Below, piece after piece: positions 8,110-16,944 of a stretch of DNA of 64,000 nucleotides. A program made the position numbers and the translations under genes. Source of the DNA: B69-G16 sp964501905. GTDB taxonomy: Archaea > Thermoproteota > Thermoprotei > Thermofilales > B69-G16. Location: positions 1 through 64,000 of the forward strand of contig CAZCTW010000004.1 of assembly GCA_964501905.1 (NCBI GenBank). Direction: 5' to 3'. The notes beneath the pieces are model-generated. The model searched no databases. It saw only the letters and a list, made by a program, of their open reading frames with translations, and had not been told where the DNA came from. Numbering within the stretch: position 1 is the first letter of the stretch; every line of letters begins with the position of its first letter.

Positions 8110-8971
8110 AGGCGAGCGCCGAGGAAATAGACGTAGCTATTAAGTTAGTGACTTCATTACTCACTATTTTAAAGCCGCCATAGTACTCGGTTATAGTCCC
8201 GCATTTGTGGACGGCTTTATCAGTCAACTTTTTACACTTAGGACAGAAATACTTAACCTGTATTGTAGCTCCGACGATGCTGTCGAGAACCTCGCCTAAC
8301 CATCCGAAAATGAAAACTACAGCGGCAAGGTAGAGGGGATCTACTGTGAAAATACACCAGGGAAATATCCCGTAGATGCGGGAAATCCAATAAAGTATAA
8401 GGACGGCGAAAGATATAAGGAGAGATCCCGCGGCGGAAGCGATTTCGCCTACGATGGTGACGCCACCCGAAGTTCCCACGGGTACCTTAACCCAGGGTTT
8501 AGTTATTAATCTAGGCTCTTTGTTAAAAGCGGCGCCTACTTCGACAGCCCAAGTGTCGGCATTTGACGTAGCTATCGCGGCTAACATTGCCGCGAAGAGA
8601 CCAGTTAGGAAAGCGGAAGGTTCAGGATTGAAGCTTTGATTAACCAAGTTTATTGCTAAGATTAATGCTAGAATCGAGGCTATACCCCCCGCGCCCACCA
8701 CCTGTTTCCATCCCCTCCCATGCCCCGGCTCAGCAGCCTGTTTCTCTCTTTTAACCGAATACCTCCACTTGGTCAACATGGTAGAAGAGACGAAAAACGC
8801 TAGAAAAATCAGAAACGTCTGCCAACCAGTTAGAAAAACCGTCATTGCGATAATTATAGCCATAATTACCCCGTCTACGGAAAGCCCTCGACGTTTATAC
8901 GCTATATAGCCTATTGGGAGGGAAAGGGTAAGGGCTAGGAGTGTCTGACGCGCCACGTACTCTGCTAGCAA
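8084..8971 (-). CDS. DUF92 family membrane protein (VTE6-like isoprenyl-phosphate kinase)
   Basis: About 295 residues, with six or more membrane segments. The sequence A-T-S-N-A-D-T-W-A-V-E-V-G followed by P-V-G-T-S-G-G-V-T is typical of DUF92 / TIGR00297. Plant VTE6 of this family phosphorylates phytyl phosphate, so an archaeal member could phosphorylate geranylgeranyl-type monophosphates. A Cys cluster (C-P-K-C ... H-K-C-G) lies in a C-terminal loop, as in relatives. I start at TTG 8971 because GAGGTG lies 5 bases before it; TTG at 8989 is an alternative. Confidence 0.82.
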   Translation of the reverse strand: MLAEYVARQTLLALTLSLPIGYIAYKRRGLSVDGVIMAIIIAMTVFLTGWQTFLIFLAFFVSSTMLTKWRYSVKREKQAAEPGHGRGWKQVVGAGGIASILALILAINLVNQSFNPEPSAFLTGLFAAMLAAIATSNADTWAVEVGAAFNKEPRLITKPWVKVPVGTSGGVTIVGEIASAAGSLLISFAVLILYWISRIYGIFPWCIFTVDPLYLAAVVFIFGWLGEVLDSIVGATIQVKYFCPKCKKLTDKAVHKCGTITEYYGGFKIVSNEVTNLIATSISSALAFIYALYAL

Positions 8972-9092
8972 GACGACACCTCTACTCAAAGAGAAGACCT
9001 ACAGAGATATTTAACACTTATTATAGTTTCTGCGACTATTCTTCTTGAGACTAGCTTGTCTCCATGAACAAGCCTTTGTTTCTTTTTCGGAA

Positions 9093-10193
9093 ATGATAAC
9101 AATATATACCAGCGCTAGCATAGATAAGAAGGGCACTTTGGCGTCCTTAGAGAAATTAAATAGGTTAGTTGAAGCGATTATAGAAGGAAATAACATCGAC
9201 GTTGACTCGACGGAGCTTCTTCTCGACATAGAGCTATCAGAGAAATCAAGGGTTTTCAGCGTTAAAATGCCTTATAAACGCTTAAGCGCGTATATAGTCG
9301 ACACTCCTGAAGGCGCGCGTATAGCGTCGGAGCCGGAAATAGTCGGGGGTGAGTTTTTCAATCTAAACCTTAAAGCGGCCCTAGAAGCGACCTCGGCTAT
9401 GAAACAAATACTAGACTTTGATAAACCTATACTATTCCTCCATGTCTTGAGGGCTTCAACGGGTTACATGCTACATAAAGCCTTCTCTTCATTGAACATT
9501 CAGTTTAGTGAGGCGTTCGTGAGGGTGAAATACGTCACTGGGTCTTATAGAGACCACGTCCAACGCAGGGTAGTCGTTGCCTTTAGGAAATTTGAGAAAA
9601 TACCGGAGGGCGACATCACATTGGTGATCGCGGATACCGTGGCTACTGGGCTTTCTCTGGAAGCTGCTCTACGAACGGCGTATGAAGAGCTTTCTAAAGG
9701 TAATTCCCGCATTGAAGATCTGATCCTCTATGGCTTTATTTCAAAAGAAGGAATAGAGAAGACATACGACGTCTCCCAAAGGCTCGGAATAAGAAAACTC
9801 TACGTATTCGCTATGCAGGATATAACCCCTCTAGCCTACAACAAGTATGATATGCCGCTCTATGGTCCAGACGAGAGTTATTGGAGCGAGCGGGGAAAAT
9901 TAAAAACGCTGGGTTCTATAGTTGACATAGCTACGCTAAAGAGGATGTTACCCGAGTACGCCCCGGGCATGGATCAGCCGGGAGATTGGAGCGAAAGACA
10001 GGACTCTCTCTTCAATGGATACGGCTACGAACCCGGAAATATAGCGGGTCACTTAGATAAAAGTCTCTCCTTGCTAAAAAAGCTCAGGGAGATAGTAAGA
10101 ACGACACCGTGGTATTGCGACTGGATTGGAAAAATATTCGAGAAACGACAACGGAAACTGGAGGATGCGCTGAAGCGTATTAGTAAAGCCTAA
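9093..10193 (+). CDS. Phosphoribosyltransferase-fold protein, unknown role
   Basis: About 366 residues from ATG 9093 (a TTG at 9045 would add 16; a TATA-like TTATTATAG about 25 bases before it makes a leaderless TTG possible). The centre carries L-V-I-A-D-T-V-A-T-G-L-S, a PRPP-loop-like motif, preceded by L-H-V-L-R-A-S-T-G-Y in the position of the uracil phosphoribosyltransferase-type loop. The long C-terminal part with many Trp, Tyr and Pro is not typical of salvage phosphoribosyltransferases. Soluble. I do not know a characterised family; it could be a nucleotide-binding or salvage protein. Confidence 0.6.
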   Translation: MITIYTSASIDKKGTLASLEKLNRLVEAIIEGNNIDVDSTELLLDIELSEKSRVFSVKMPYKRLSAYIVDTPEGARIASEPEIVGGEFFNLNLKAALEATSAMKQILDFDKPILFLHVLRASTGYMLHKAFSSLNIQFSEAFVRVKYVTGSYRDHVQRRVVVAFRKFEKIPEGDITLVIADTVATGLSLEAALRTAYEELSKGNSRIEDLILYGFISKEGIEKTYDVSQRLGIRKLYVFAMQDITPLAYNKYDMPLYGPDESYWSERGKLKTLGSIVDIATLKRMLPEYAPGMDQPGDWSERQDSLFNGYGYEPGNIAGHLDKSLSLLKKLREIVRTTPWYCDWIGKIFEKRQRKLEDALKRISKA

Positions 10194-10239
10194 TTTTTAC
10201 TAGATACCTCGTATTAGGCTTCTTAAAGAATCGCCTACC

Positions 10240-11316
10240 TTAAGTCGCTTTATCGCTTTTTAACCCTATATACGTTCCATTAGTGATCTTAGCCAGCTTT
10301 ATCATAATTCTGGTTCCTAAATTTCTAGAAGTAATCACTTTCTGGTCGTAACCTTCGTGGCGGGTGTTTATAATTATAGTTTTTATTTTCCTTTTCGCTA
10401 TTCTCTTCGCGACCTGTAGAAGAGATTTTATCGCGGGGTCGCCTCCTAATACCACATAATCCTCGGGCTTTCCCTTCACGAACGGAACATTGGCAAAACC
10501 ATCGCTAATGAGAATTATAATGGGCGTATACATTCTCCTTTCCTCCAGGAGCGCTAGCTCTAGCCCTTTATGTAGTCCCTCCGCTAATGGAGTGAAGTCA
10601 CTTAAGCTTAGTTCACGCAACTTGCCCACTATAAGGTTAAAATTGGTAGTGGGGTGCTGAACTATGTACGCTCTAAACCCCTTACACACGATCAGCGAGA
10701 CTCTATCCCTATACCTAACTGCCTCCCTTTTAATTGCCTCGAAAGAGTTTAAGATTTGCTTAATTGAGAGGGACATAGAAGCGCTAGTATCTAAGACTAT
10801 TATCAGCGAGAGTTTACCTTTACCTCCGAAGATTTTTTCTCTTAAGTCTTGTGGAGTTATGCGTGGAAAACTGCCCGTTACAACTGATCTTCTGATAGTC
10901 GCTGAGAGAGCTAGCGGGAAGAATCTACTTTTAGGAATTCTATAGCTAATGGCTAAATTGCTACCTTTAACTTTCCTTCTGCCCATCCTTCTCTTTTTCT
11001 CTGAAGCTACAGCTTTTATAGCGAGATCTATTATTTCCCTGCTTTCGCTTTCATAACCGATGATCCTTACTCCTCTACTAGTCTCGTCTTTTCTCAACCT
11101 TAGCTTTGTCACTTGCTCCTGAACCTTCTTTTCGCTTCCCCCCTTACTCCAGGGTATGCTTAAGGGAAATACTAGATATTTTCTTTTCTTTTTAAATAGG
11201 CGGGATAGCAGCAGGTATAGTATAGCGAATAGAAGTAGTGCATAGAGGGGATTGTAAATGAAGACTTGTATAAACAAGATAAGAGAGATCAGAAAGAGTA
11301 GAATCTCAAATAGCAA
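10240..11316 (-). CDS. Membrane-anchored VWA domain protein (chelatase D-like)
   Basis: About 358 residues. Two membrane segments at the N-terminus are followed by a basic linker and a von Willebrand A domain with a complete MIDAS: D-T-S-A-S, a Thr in S-D-F-T-P-L-A-E-G, and I-S-D-G. I prefer the TTG at 11316, right after the stop of the upstream ATPase gene (11327) and directly before the first membrane helix; longer frames run over the ATPase gene. Together with that AAA+ gene this is the MoxR/ChlI-VWA pairing used in metal insertion or protein-complex remodelling. Here the VWA part sits at the membrane, unlike soluble ChlD. Confidence 0.82.
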   Translation of the reverse strand: MLFEILLFLISLILFIQVFIYNPLYALLLFAILYLLLSRLFKKKRKYLVFPLSIPWSKGGSEKKVQEQVTKLRLRKDETSRGVRIIGYESESREIIDLAIKAVASEKKRRMGRRKVKGSNLAISYRIPKSRFFPLALSATIRRSVVTGSFPRITPQDLREKIFGGKGKLSLIIVLDTSASMSLSIKQILNSFEAIKREAVRYRDRVSLIVCKGFRAYIVQHPTTNFNLIVGKLRELSLSDFTPLAEGLHKGLELALLEERRMYTPIIILISDGFANVPFVKGKPEDYVVLGGDPAIKSLLQVAKRIAKRKIKTIIINTRHEGYDQKVITSRNLGTRIMIKLAKITNGTYIGLKSDKAT

Positions 11317-11326
11317 TCTACCTAAG

Positions 11327-12415
11327 CTAGCGTATTTTACCTCGAAAAAATCGCGTCTTCTTTTTCCCCCGAAGGGGGGAAACCTTAGCTTTGCCTCTAA
11401 CCTCCTCAGCGAAGACGGCGTTAAGCTCCTCAAGAGTAGCGGGCGGTTTTAATCCTTCGGCTCTAGTACGGTGGGCAAGGGCGTATTTTAATCCTTTTAA
11501 AATGTCATCCTCGATAACTTCAGTTCTTCCGTTTAGAGCCGCTAAGGCTTTAGCCATTTTAACGGCTACTATATCTGGTCTATAGCCGTCAACTTCTAAT
11601 CTGGCACAAGTCTTGCCTACGGTTTCTATCAGCTCATCGCTCACCTTTACCTTCTTAACTAGCTCTTTAGCTTTCTTCAACTTCTCGATTAATTCTCTCT
11701 GCTTAACCTCCCATTTTCTCCTAAACTCCTCTGGTTCTTCTTCAAACTCTAAATTCCTCTTAACAATTAAAGCCCTAAGGTCGGGATTCTTGAGAGTTGA
11801 GAGCTTCACACTTATAGCAAACCTATCTAAGAGCTGAGGCCTTAATTCTCCCTCCTCCGGGTTCATAGTACCTATGAGTATGAACTTAGCTGGATGCCGC
11901 AGAGAAACCCCTTCTCTCTCGACAGTATGCCAACCCGAGGCGGCTGCGTCAAGTATGGAGTCAGCTATATGGTCTGGCAGCAGGTTGACTTCATCTATAT
12001 AGAGTATTTGCCTGTTAGCTCTGCCGAGAAGCCCAGTTTCAAAAACGATCCTACCTTCTTTTAGCGTTCTCTCTATGTTTATAGTCCCCAAAACCATATC
12101 TTCAGTAGCTCCGACAGGCAGCTCGACCACCCTCATCTTCTTCTTTTCGACCTCTATTCCTCCTTGGCTATAGTACCTCTCTCTACACAAATCGCACATT
12201 TCATCCGGATCATAGGGATTGCAATTGAAGGGGCAATCCTTAGAGACCTCTATCTCGGGCAAAAGCTCGGCGAAAGCCCTAACGATGCTAGATTTCCCTG
12301 TTCCTTTAGGACCTATAATTAATAGGCCGCCGATATTTGGGTTAACAGCTAGACATAGGAGAGCCTCTTTAAGCTCGTCTAGACCTACGAAAGCCGCGAA
12401 GGGTAATACTCTCAT
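11327..12415 (-). CDS. Mg-chelatase subunit I-like AAA+ ATPase
   Basis: A 362-residue AAA+ protein. Walker A is G-P-K-G-T-G-K-S-S near residue 38, Walker B I-L-Y-I-D-E-V-N-L-L, sensor 1 I-G-T-M-N-P-E-E-G-E-L with the R-P-Q-L-L-D-R-F arginine-finger segment, as in ChlI/BchI. A four-Cys loop (C-P-F-N-C ... M-C-D-L-C) between the Walkers is also found in chelatase I subunits. No large H/CobN subunit lies in this window, so the role could be a chelatase or a chaperone for a metalloenzyme. Operon with the downstream VWA gene. Confidence 0.88.
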   Translation of the reverse strand: MRVLPFAAFVGLDELKEALLCLAVNPNIGGLLIIGPKGTGKSSIVRAFAELLPEIEVSKDCPFNCNPYDPDEMCDLCRERYYSQGGIEVEKKKMRVVELPVGATEDMVLGTINIERTLKEGRIVFETGLLGRANRQILYIDEVNLLPDHIADSILDAAASGWHTVEREGVSLRHPAKFILIGTMNPEEGELRPQLLDRFAISVKLSTLKNPDLRALIVKRNLEFEEEPEEFRRKWEVKQRELIEKLKKAKELVKKVKVSDELIETVGKTCARLEVDGYRPDIVAVKMAKALAALNGRTEVIEDDILKGLKYALAHRTRAEGLKPPATLEELNAVFAEEVRGKAKVSPLRGKKKTRFFRGKIR

Positions 12416-12528
12416 TTTTCCACTACTTATAAAATCCTATGTAATTATATGTAGGTATTGCGTCTCTATCTTAAATTAAACTTTACTTATTTAAAAGTGT
12501 TAGGTAACTTAAGCTTGAGGTGAAGGAT

Positions 12529-13383
12529 TTGTTTAAGCCGAGAACGCTACACTTTGGCCCAGCTGGGATTCCTCTGAGCGTGAAGAAGAGATCAACCGTA
12601 GAAGGCATAAAAAAGGTCAGAGAACTGGGACTCAATGCTATGGAGCTAGAGTTCGTTAGGAGTATTAGTATAAGTGAGGAGAAAGCCCCCGAAGTCAAAG
12701 AGGCGGCCAAGGAGTTTGGAGTATTGTTAACGTGTCACGGTCAATATTACATTAATTTAAACTCTAAAGACGAAGCGAAACTTCAAGCCAGCATAGAGAG
12801 GATACTGAAAGCGGCCAAGATAGCGTATTTAAGCGGGGCTTGGAGCTTAACCTTCCACGCCGCCTACTATATGGGCGACGAGCCTCAAATAGTCTATGAG
12901 CGCGTTAAGAAATCCCTGAAATACGTAGTGAGGAGGCTCGAAGACGAGGGAGTCAAAATTTGGATAAGACCCGAAACCACCGGCAAGCCGACCCAGTTTG
13001 GGACTTTAGAAGAGTTGATAAAGCTAAGCCAAGAAGTTGAATACGTCCTGCCGACAATTGATTTCGCCCACATTCATGCTAGAGAGAGTGGAGGCTGCAA
13101 CACTTACGAAGAATTCGCCGAGATACTAGTCAAGCTAGAGGAGGGGCTGGGTAGAATAATTCTGGATAATATGCATATTCATGTATCGGGCATAGAGTAC
13201 GGGCCTAAAGGCGAAATCAGACATGTTAACCTTAAGGAATCGGACTTTAACTACGAGGACTTACTGAAAGCTCTAAGAGATTTCAAAGTAAGAGGCGTTG
13301 TTATATGCGAAAGTCCTAATCTAGAGGAAGATGCCATACTGTTAAAACACACTTACTTAAGGCTTAGGAGGAAGAGGAGATAA
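12529..13383 (+). CDS. nfo: Endonuclease IV family AP endonuclease
   Basis: About 284 residues with the TIM-barrel metal ligands of endonuclease IV in order: T-C-H-G-Q, F-H-A-A, R-P-E-T-T-G-K, D-F-A-H-I-H-A-R, M-H-I-H-V-S-G, R-H-V-N-L and C-E-S-P-N-L-E. These bind a trinuclear zinc centre that cuts 5' of abasic sites. Start chosen at TTG 12529, behind GAGGTGA; the GTG at 12520 lies inside that site. Together with nth and two Nudix genes it makes this stretch rich in oxidative-damage repair. Confidence 0.93.
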   Translation: MFKPRTLHFGPAGIPLSVKKRSTVEGIKKVRELGLNAMELEFVRSISISEEKAPEVKEAAKEFGVLLTCHGQYYINLNSKDEAKLQASIERILKAAKIAYLSGAWSLTFHAAYYMGDEPQIVYERVKKSLKYVVRRLEDEGVKIWIRPETTGKPTQFGTLEELIKLSQEVEYVLPTIDFAHIHARESGGCNTYEEFAEILVKLEEGLGRIILDNMHIHVSGIEYGPKGEIRHVNLKESDFNYEDLLKALRDFKVRGVVICESPNLEEDAILLKHTYLRLRRKRR

Positions 13384-13386
13384 ATC

Positions 13387-13914
13387 TTGGCCGAGTATAT
13401 CGAGCCAGTCTATGCTCAGGGTTTTTTCATAGTCACGAAGTCCGGCTTAGTACACCAGGTAGTCATCTTCGATTACTATGATCCAGAAGGCTATTATTTC
13501 GATATAATGGAGGACGAGGTTGCACTCAACAACGAAGTAGAATTCCTAAAAGATAGCATGCAGGCGATACTCGACCAGGAGAAAGTCGTGATTAACGGCG
13601 CTAGGACGAAGCCTAAAGTAATAGACGTCGATATAGGATTTAGGAGTTCCTCCGTAAGGCCGTTTTTAACCTTCTTTATAATCTTTAAAGGAGATTTTAA
13701 AAACGGAGTAAATGTCTACGAGAATTGGTATGAGAGCGAGGAGGCGGAGTACGATTTTGACGCCTACTGGTTTTTCCCTCCCGGGGCGGAGGTATTGGAG
13801 GTAATTGCCTCGGGGGCTACGGAAATTTTTGGGAACAAAAACATATTAGCGATAAGCGTGAAGAGAAGGGAACGTATAACGGGGTACGAGAAGATAGTGT
13901 TTAAGATTAGCTGA
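13387..13914 (+). CDS. Unknown soluble protein downstream of nfo
   Basis: A 175-residue acidic, aromatic-rich protein starting at a TTG 3 bases after nfo, so probably cotranscribed. It looks like mixed alpha/beta sequence with many Tyr, Phe and Asp residues and no signal peptide, membrane helix or motif that I recognise. It overlaps the end of the convergent phosphatase gene by 8 bases. Its position suggests, but does not prove, a link to DNA repair. Confidence 0.65.
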   Translation: MAEYIEPVYAQGFFIVTKSGLVHQVVIFDYYDPEGYYFDIMEDEVALNNEVEFLKDSMQAILDQEKVVINGARTKPKVIDVDIGFRSSSVRPFLTFFIIFKGDFKNGVNVYENWYESEEAEYDFDAYWFFPPGAEVLEVIASGATEIFGNKNILAISVKRRERITGYEKIVFKIS

Positions 13915-15160
13915 ATTTCGAAATAAGGAAGGGGACTATCATTTCTCTCTCTGTTAAACTTCCATGTCGTCCTCTCATTTTCTTCTCTCCGCTTTCTCCG
14001 GCAAATGAATACAAGAGATAGGAGTTATCTCTCGGAATTGCCACGTAATCTCCTATTCTCTCGATAAAATTCTCGTCCGCTTTACCAATTCCGAAAACGC
14101 TTTTCTCTAGCAGATACTCAGATTCATATATTTTAAAGCTGGTGGGAAGGAATTTTTCGACTTTTTCTAGGAAGAGGTTTTCATCCTTTATTTTGAAATA
14201 TACGAACCTAGAATCCCCATATGGTGGGACGAGAAGGGTTTTTAGCAACTCGCTGTCGCGGGTTACTTTCAAAGGTTTCTCCGGGTCGACTTGAACCTGC
14301 CCGTGGTCAGAGAGTAAAGCTATTAACCCCTTCTTTTTCAACCTAGAGGATTTCCTAGCGAAATTTAGGAAATAAGTTAGAAATCTCCTCATGTGTTCTA
14401 TATACGCTCTGGAGTCGGGTCCGTATTCGTGTCCAATAGAGTCTAAACGCCCCCAATAGGCATGAATAAAAACTCTGCTCCTTGAGCGCCTTATTTTCTC
14501 TAATATGTTTAGGAGCATATCCTCTAGCTCGAGATAGGGTATAAATTCAGCCTCCCCTACCAGTAGTTTCGTGAACATCGAGTTTATATTACCTTTATTT
14601 AATGCCATATAGGACTTCACGCCCTTTTCTCTTAAAACTTCAAAAATCGAGCTATAGGGGAGTATCTCTCGAGGATCTATTCCTTCTTCTCCCAAGCTAT
14701 CCCTATACCCGCCGACTATGGGGCTGTACTCTATTATTTTAACTATCAAACCATACTCTCGGAAGTAGATCCTATAGCCTATTAATCCGTGCTGTTGAGG
14801 GTATCGACCTGTATAGAAGGAAGCTAAAACAGTAGTAGTAGTGGATGGAGCTACCGTGGTTATAGGGTAGATGTCGAAGTATCTCTTTAATCGCTTGAGC
14901 AGAGCCTTAGGTACGCGTTTAATAAAGTCGAGAAAACCAAGAGCATCTACTAGGAAGGTTACCACGTAATCGTAGTCTTCATCTACATCGGTTAAATATT
15001 TCAATTCTGGAACTCCAGTTTTTAGATCGACACCTACGGCTTTACACAAGCTAACCGACGCGTTGAGTATCGATAAGCCATCGTACCTAGGAGTTATAAA
15101 ACCTGGAAGAGAAGAAGTACTGAGTAGGAATTCTATATTTTCTCGTAAATTCGGATTCAC
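13907..15160 (-). CDS. Alkaline phosphatase superfamily phosphodiesterase/nucleotide pyrophosphatase
   Basis: A 417-residue type I phosphodiesterase. Metal-binding and catalytic blocks are visible: V-D-A-L-G-F, the nucleophile Thr region A-P-S-T-T-T-T-V-L, R-L-D-S-I-G-H-E-Y-G-P, L-S-D-H-G-Q and the C-terminal G-R-H-G-S-L. There is no clear signal peptide, so it probably acts in the cytoplasm; the substrate could be a nucleotide sugar, cyclic nucleotide or phospholipid-like diester. GTG start at 15160. The unknown 242-residue gene lies 22 bases upstream on the same strand. Confidence 0.85.
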   Translation of the reverse strand: MNPNLRENIEFLLSTSSLPGFITPRYDGLSILNASVSLCKAVGVDLKTGVPELKYLTDVDEDYDYVVTFLVDALGFLDFIKRVPKALLKRLKRYFDIYPITTVAPSTTTTVLASFYTGRYPQQHGLIGYRIYFREYGLIVKIIEYSPIVGGYRDSLGEEGIDPREILPYSSIFEVLREKGVKSYMALNKGNINSMFTKLLVGEAEFIPYLELEDMLLNILEKIRRSRSRVFIHAYWGRLDSIGHEYGPDSRAYIEHMRRFLTYFLNFARKSSRLKKKGLIALLSDHGQVQVDPEKPLKVTRDSELLKTLLVPPYGDSRFVYFKIKDENLFLEKVEKFLPTSFKIYESEYLLEKSVFGIGKADENFIERIGDYVAIPRDNSYLLYSFAGESGEKKMRGRHGSLTEREMIVPFLISKFS

Positions 15161-15182
15161 GTCTTGAATTAAACCTTTGACT

Positions 15183-15911
15183 CTAAAATAGTTTTTCAGA
15201 GTATGGAATTAGCCTATTATAAAGCAGTACCCTGTCGTATACGTTATCCTCTATAGTTTTTAAATTCTCTGTTACCACCTTCTCTAGCTCAGAGAGCGTC
15301 GCGGAGACGGGGAAGGAACCCCTTAAGAGCAGAATTATTCCTTTATCTTCACTCCTCCTCTTTTCGTAGATTTGTGAGAGTTTTTCCAGATATTCATAGA
15401 GATACTGAGACTCCTCGAGAACAGATTTGACAATAGAGGGATCTAGGTAATAATATTCGGTTTTTACAAGCTCGTATTCTTCAAAAACCCCGCCCAGCAA
15501 CTCCTCTTCCCTCACCTCTGCCCTAACTAGAGGGAGCGCTACTTCGAAAAAACATGATACTAAAATCTCAGGGTGTTCCTCCAAAATTTTCTCTAAAATT
15601 GAAACTTTAATTATCCTAGAGGCTTGATACCCTCTCTCCAATAACTCCTCAATCTTCTTCTTGACACTCGGCTTATAGGGTAGATATTCGATAAGTTTTT
15701 TCTCGCTGTAAATGAAGTGGAGAATACTTAGTGCTCCTGGCGAAGAGGGTACTGGAGTTATTTTTTCAAGCGAAGACAATTCTCTTTCCTCGCTGCTTAT
15801 CAAGTAGAATTCCCAGTCAAAATCGTAAGACTGTATAGCCTCAAACACGCCAACAAGATCGCGTATAGAGTTGTCCTTTATCTTCCTAGTTAGTAATATG
15901 TTGAACTTCAC
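15183..15911 (-). CDS. Unknown protein upstream of phosphodiesterase gene
   Basis: A 242-residue protein of alternating helices and strands, rich in Glu, Leu and Tyr, with no membrane segment or recognisable motif. The GTG at 15911 has no SD; CTTTTATC lies about 25 bases ahead on the minus strand, so the message may be leaderless. It and the phosphodiesterase gene 22 bases downstream probably form an operon. The 208-base spacer 15912-16119 shows nothing I can name. Confidence 0.6.
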   Translation of the reverse strand: MKFNILLTRKIKDNSIRDLVGVFEAIQSYDFDWEFYLISSEERELSSLEKITPVPSSPGALSILHFIYSEKKLIEYLPYKPSVKKKIEELLERGYQASRIIKVSILEKILEEHPEILVSCFFEVALPLVRAEVREEELLGGVFEEYELVKTEYYYLDPSIVKSVLEESQYLYEYLEKLSQIYEKRRSEDKGIILLLRGSFPVSATLSELEKVVTENLKTIEDNVYDRVLLYNRLIPYSEKLF

Positions 15912-16119
15912 AAGAAGTCTATATCCATCATAGATAAAAGTTTTCGTATGTTTACGGAATAAAATTAGATTAAATTTACGCTTTAACTGCCTAGCATAAA
16001 CTTCTAAAATATGACGCTTTAATAAATTCTAAGTTTTCGGCCTCTACCTCAGTATGGCTCATTACGTAAATAATAATATGGATAATGATTTTCCTAGCGG
16101 CTAAGTATTCTGACCGACA

Positions 16120-16839
16120 TTATGCCAGTAGGATGAGTAGTAGGTACATAAGCCCTGCAGAAACTAGAGGGACTGTGATGTTGTCGTCAATTAAAGGTAT
16201 TCTCTCTACGATAGTTGCTATTACCGCCGTTAACACCCCTATAATGCCCTTATAGATTACTCCGATAATAACCGATACTATGAGCATTGCTACGCTACCC
16301 CAGAAGCCCTTTACGTGTCTCCTGTAAACTCTATTTCTGACTATTCCCGTAATTCCATCGCCGACGGCCATAAAAAGAGCCGCTGTAACGGCGATCCACT
16401 TATCAATGTACCAAAATGTTAGGAAGAGTAAGGCAAAGCTCAGGCAGAACCAGGTATCTCCGAAATTGTTCTTTATTTGGAACCAGTCTAGATCTCTCTT
16501 CCAAAGCCTTGGGGCTACTGTAACCACGGCCATGAAGAGAGCTCCTAATACCGGTATAGTTGGTACTTTGAAAATGTAGGGAGCTATTACGGCCACTAAG
16601 CCGCCCGTAAGGAAGTGTATAAATTTTCTAGCCACGTACTTGTTCCACTTCCTCGAGACTATCTTAGATAAGCGGAAAACCACGAGTAAAACCCAGGCGA
16701 CTAGTATGCCTCCCCACGCCAACTCTGTAATGCTCGGGAACCACAAGTGCATGAGTACGATCGAAGACGCGGCGAAGGCGAGTAACAGTAGGGAGAGTTT
16801 AAACCAAGGATTTTTGAGTGGCGAGTTTTCTTGAGGCAT
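16120..16839 (-). CDS. CTP-dependent dolichol/phytol kinase-like membrane protein
   Basis: A 239-residue polytopic membrane protein. R-K-F-I-H-F-L-T-G-G, A-V-G-D-G-I-T-G-I-V-R, K-G-F-W-G-S-V-A-M and E-R-I-P-L-I-D-D-N-I-T-V-P-L are the conserved blocks of the SEC59/VTE5 family, which phosphorylates isoprenoid alcohols with CTP. In archaea the substrate could be dolichol or geranylgeraniol. It lies about 7 kb from the DUF92 (VTE6-like) gene, and plants use the two enzymes in sequence. The ATG at 16839 has GAGGCGAT upstream. Confidence 0.85.
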   Translation of the reverse strand: MPQENSPLKNPWFKLSLLLLAFAASSIVLMHLWFPSITELAWGGILVAWVLLVVFRLSKIVSRKWNKYVARKFIHFLTGGLVAVIAPYIFKVPTIPVLGALFMAVVTVAPRLWKRDLDWFQIKNNFGDTWFCLSFALLFLTFWYIDKWIAVTAALFMAVGDGITGIVRNRVYRRHVKGFWGSVAMLIVSVIIGVIYKGIIGVLTAVIATIVERIPLIDDNITVPLVSAGLMYLLLILLA

Positions 16840-16906
16840 GCTATCGCCTCGACAATAGCCTAAACATACTTGTGCAATAGTCTATTTTTCCTTGCTCGTT
16901 ATAAAT

Positions 16907-16914
16907 ATTTATAC
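16907..16914 (+). promoter_or_regulatory. TATA box of secreted GATase-like gene
   Basis: ATTTATAC within an AT-rich run, about 30 bases before the ATG at 16945; places transcription start near 16936 with a very short leader. Confidence 0.45.
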
Positions 16915-16944
16915 TCAGTAAATTAGGTTATAACGGATGATATC

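Noticed and set aside
11317..11433. N-terminal extension of the VWA gene over the ATPase gene
   Set aside because: It would overlap the ATPase coding end by more than 100 bases and reads as an out-of-frame Arg-rich translation; the TTG directly after the ATPase stop begins at the membrane helix.
16060..16115. C/D box-like ATAATGA ... CTGA in the spacer 15912-16119
   Set aside because: Only a poor C box and no internal C'/D' boxes; well below the candidate at 29139.
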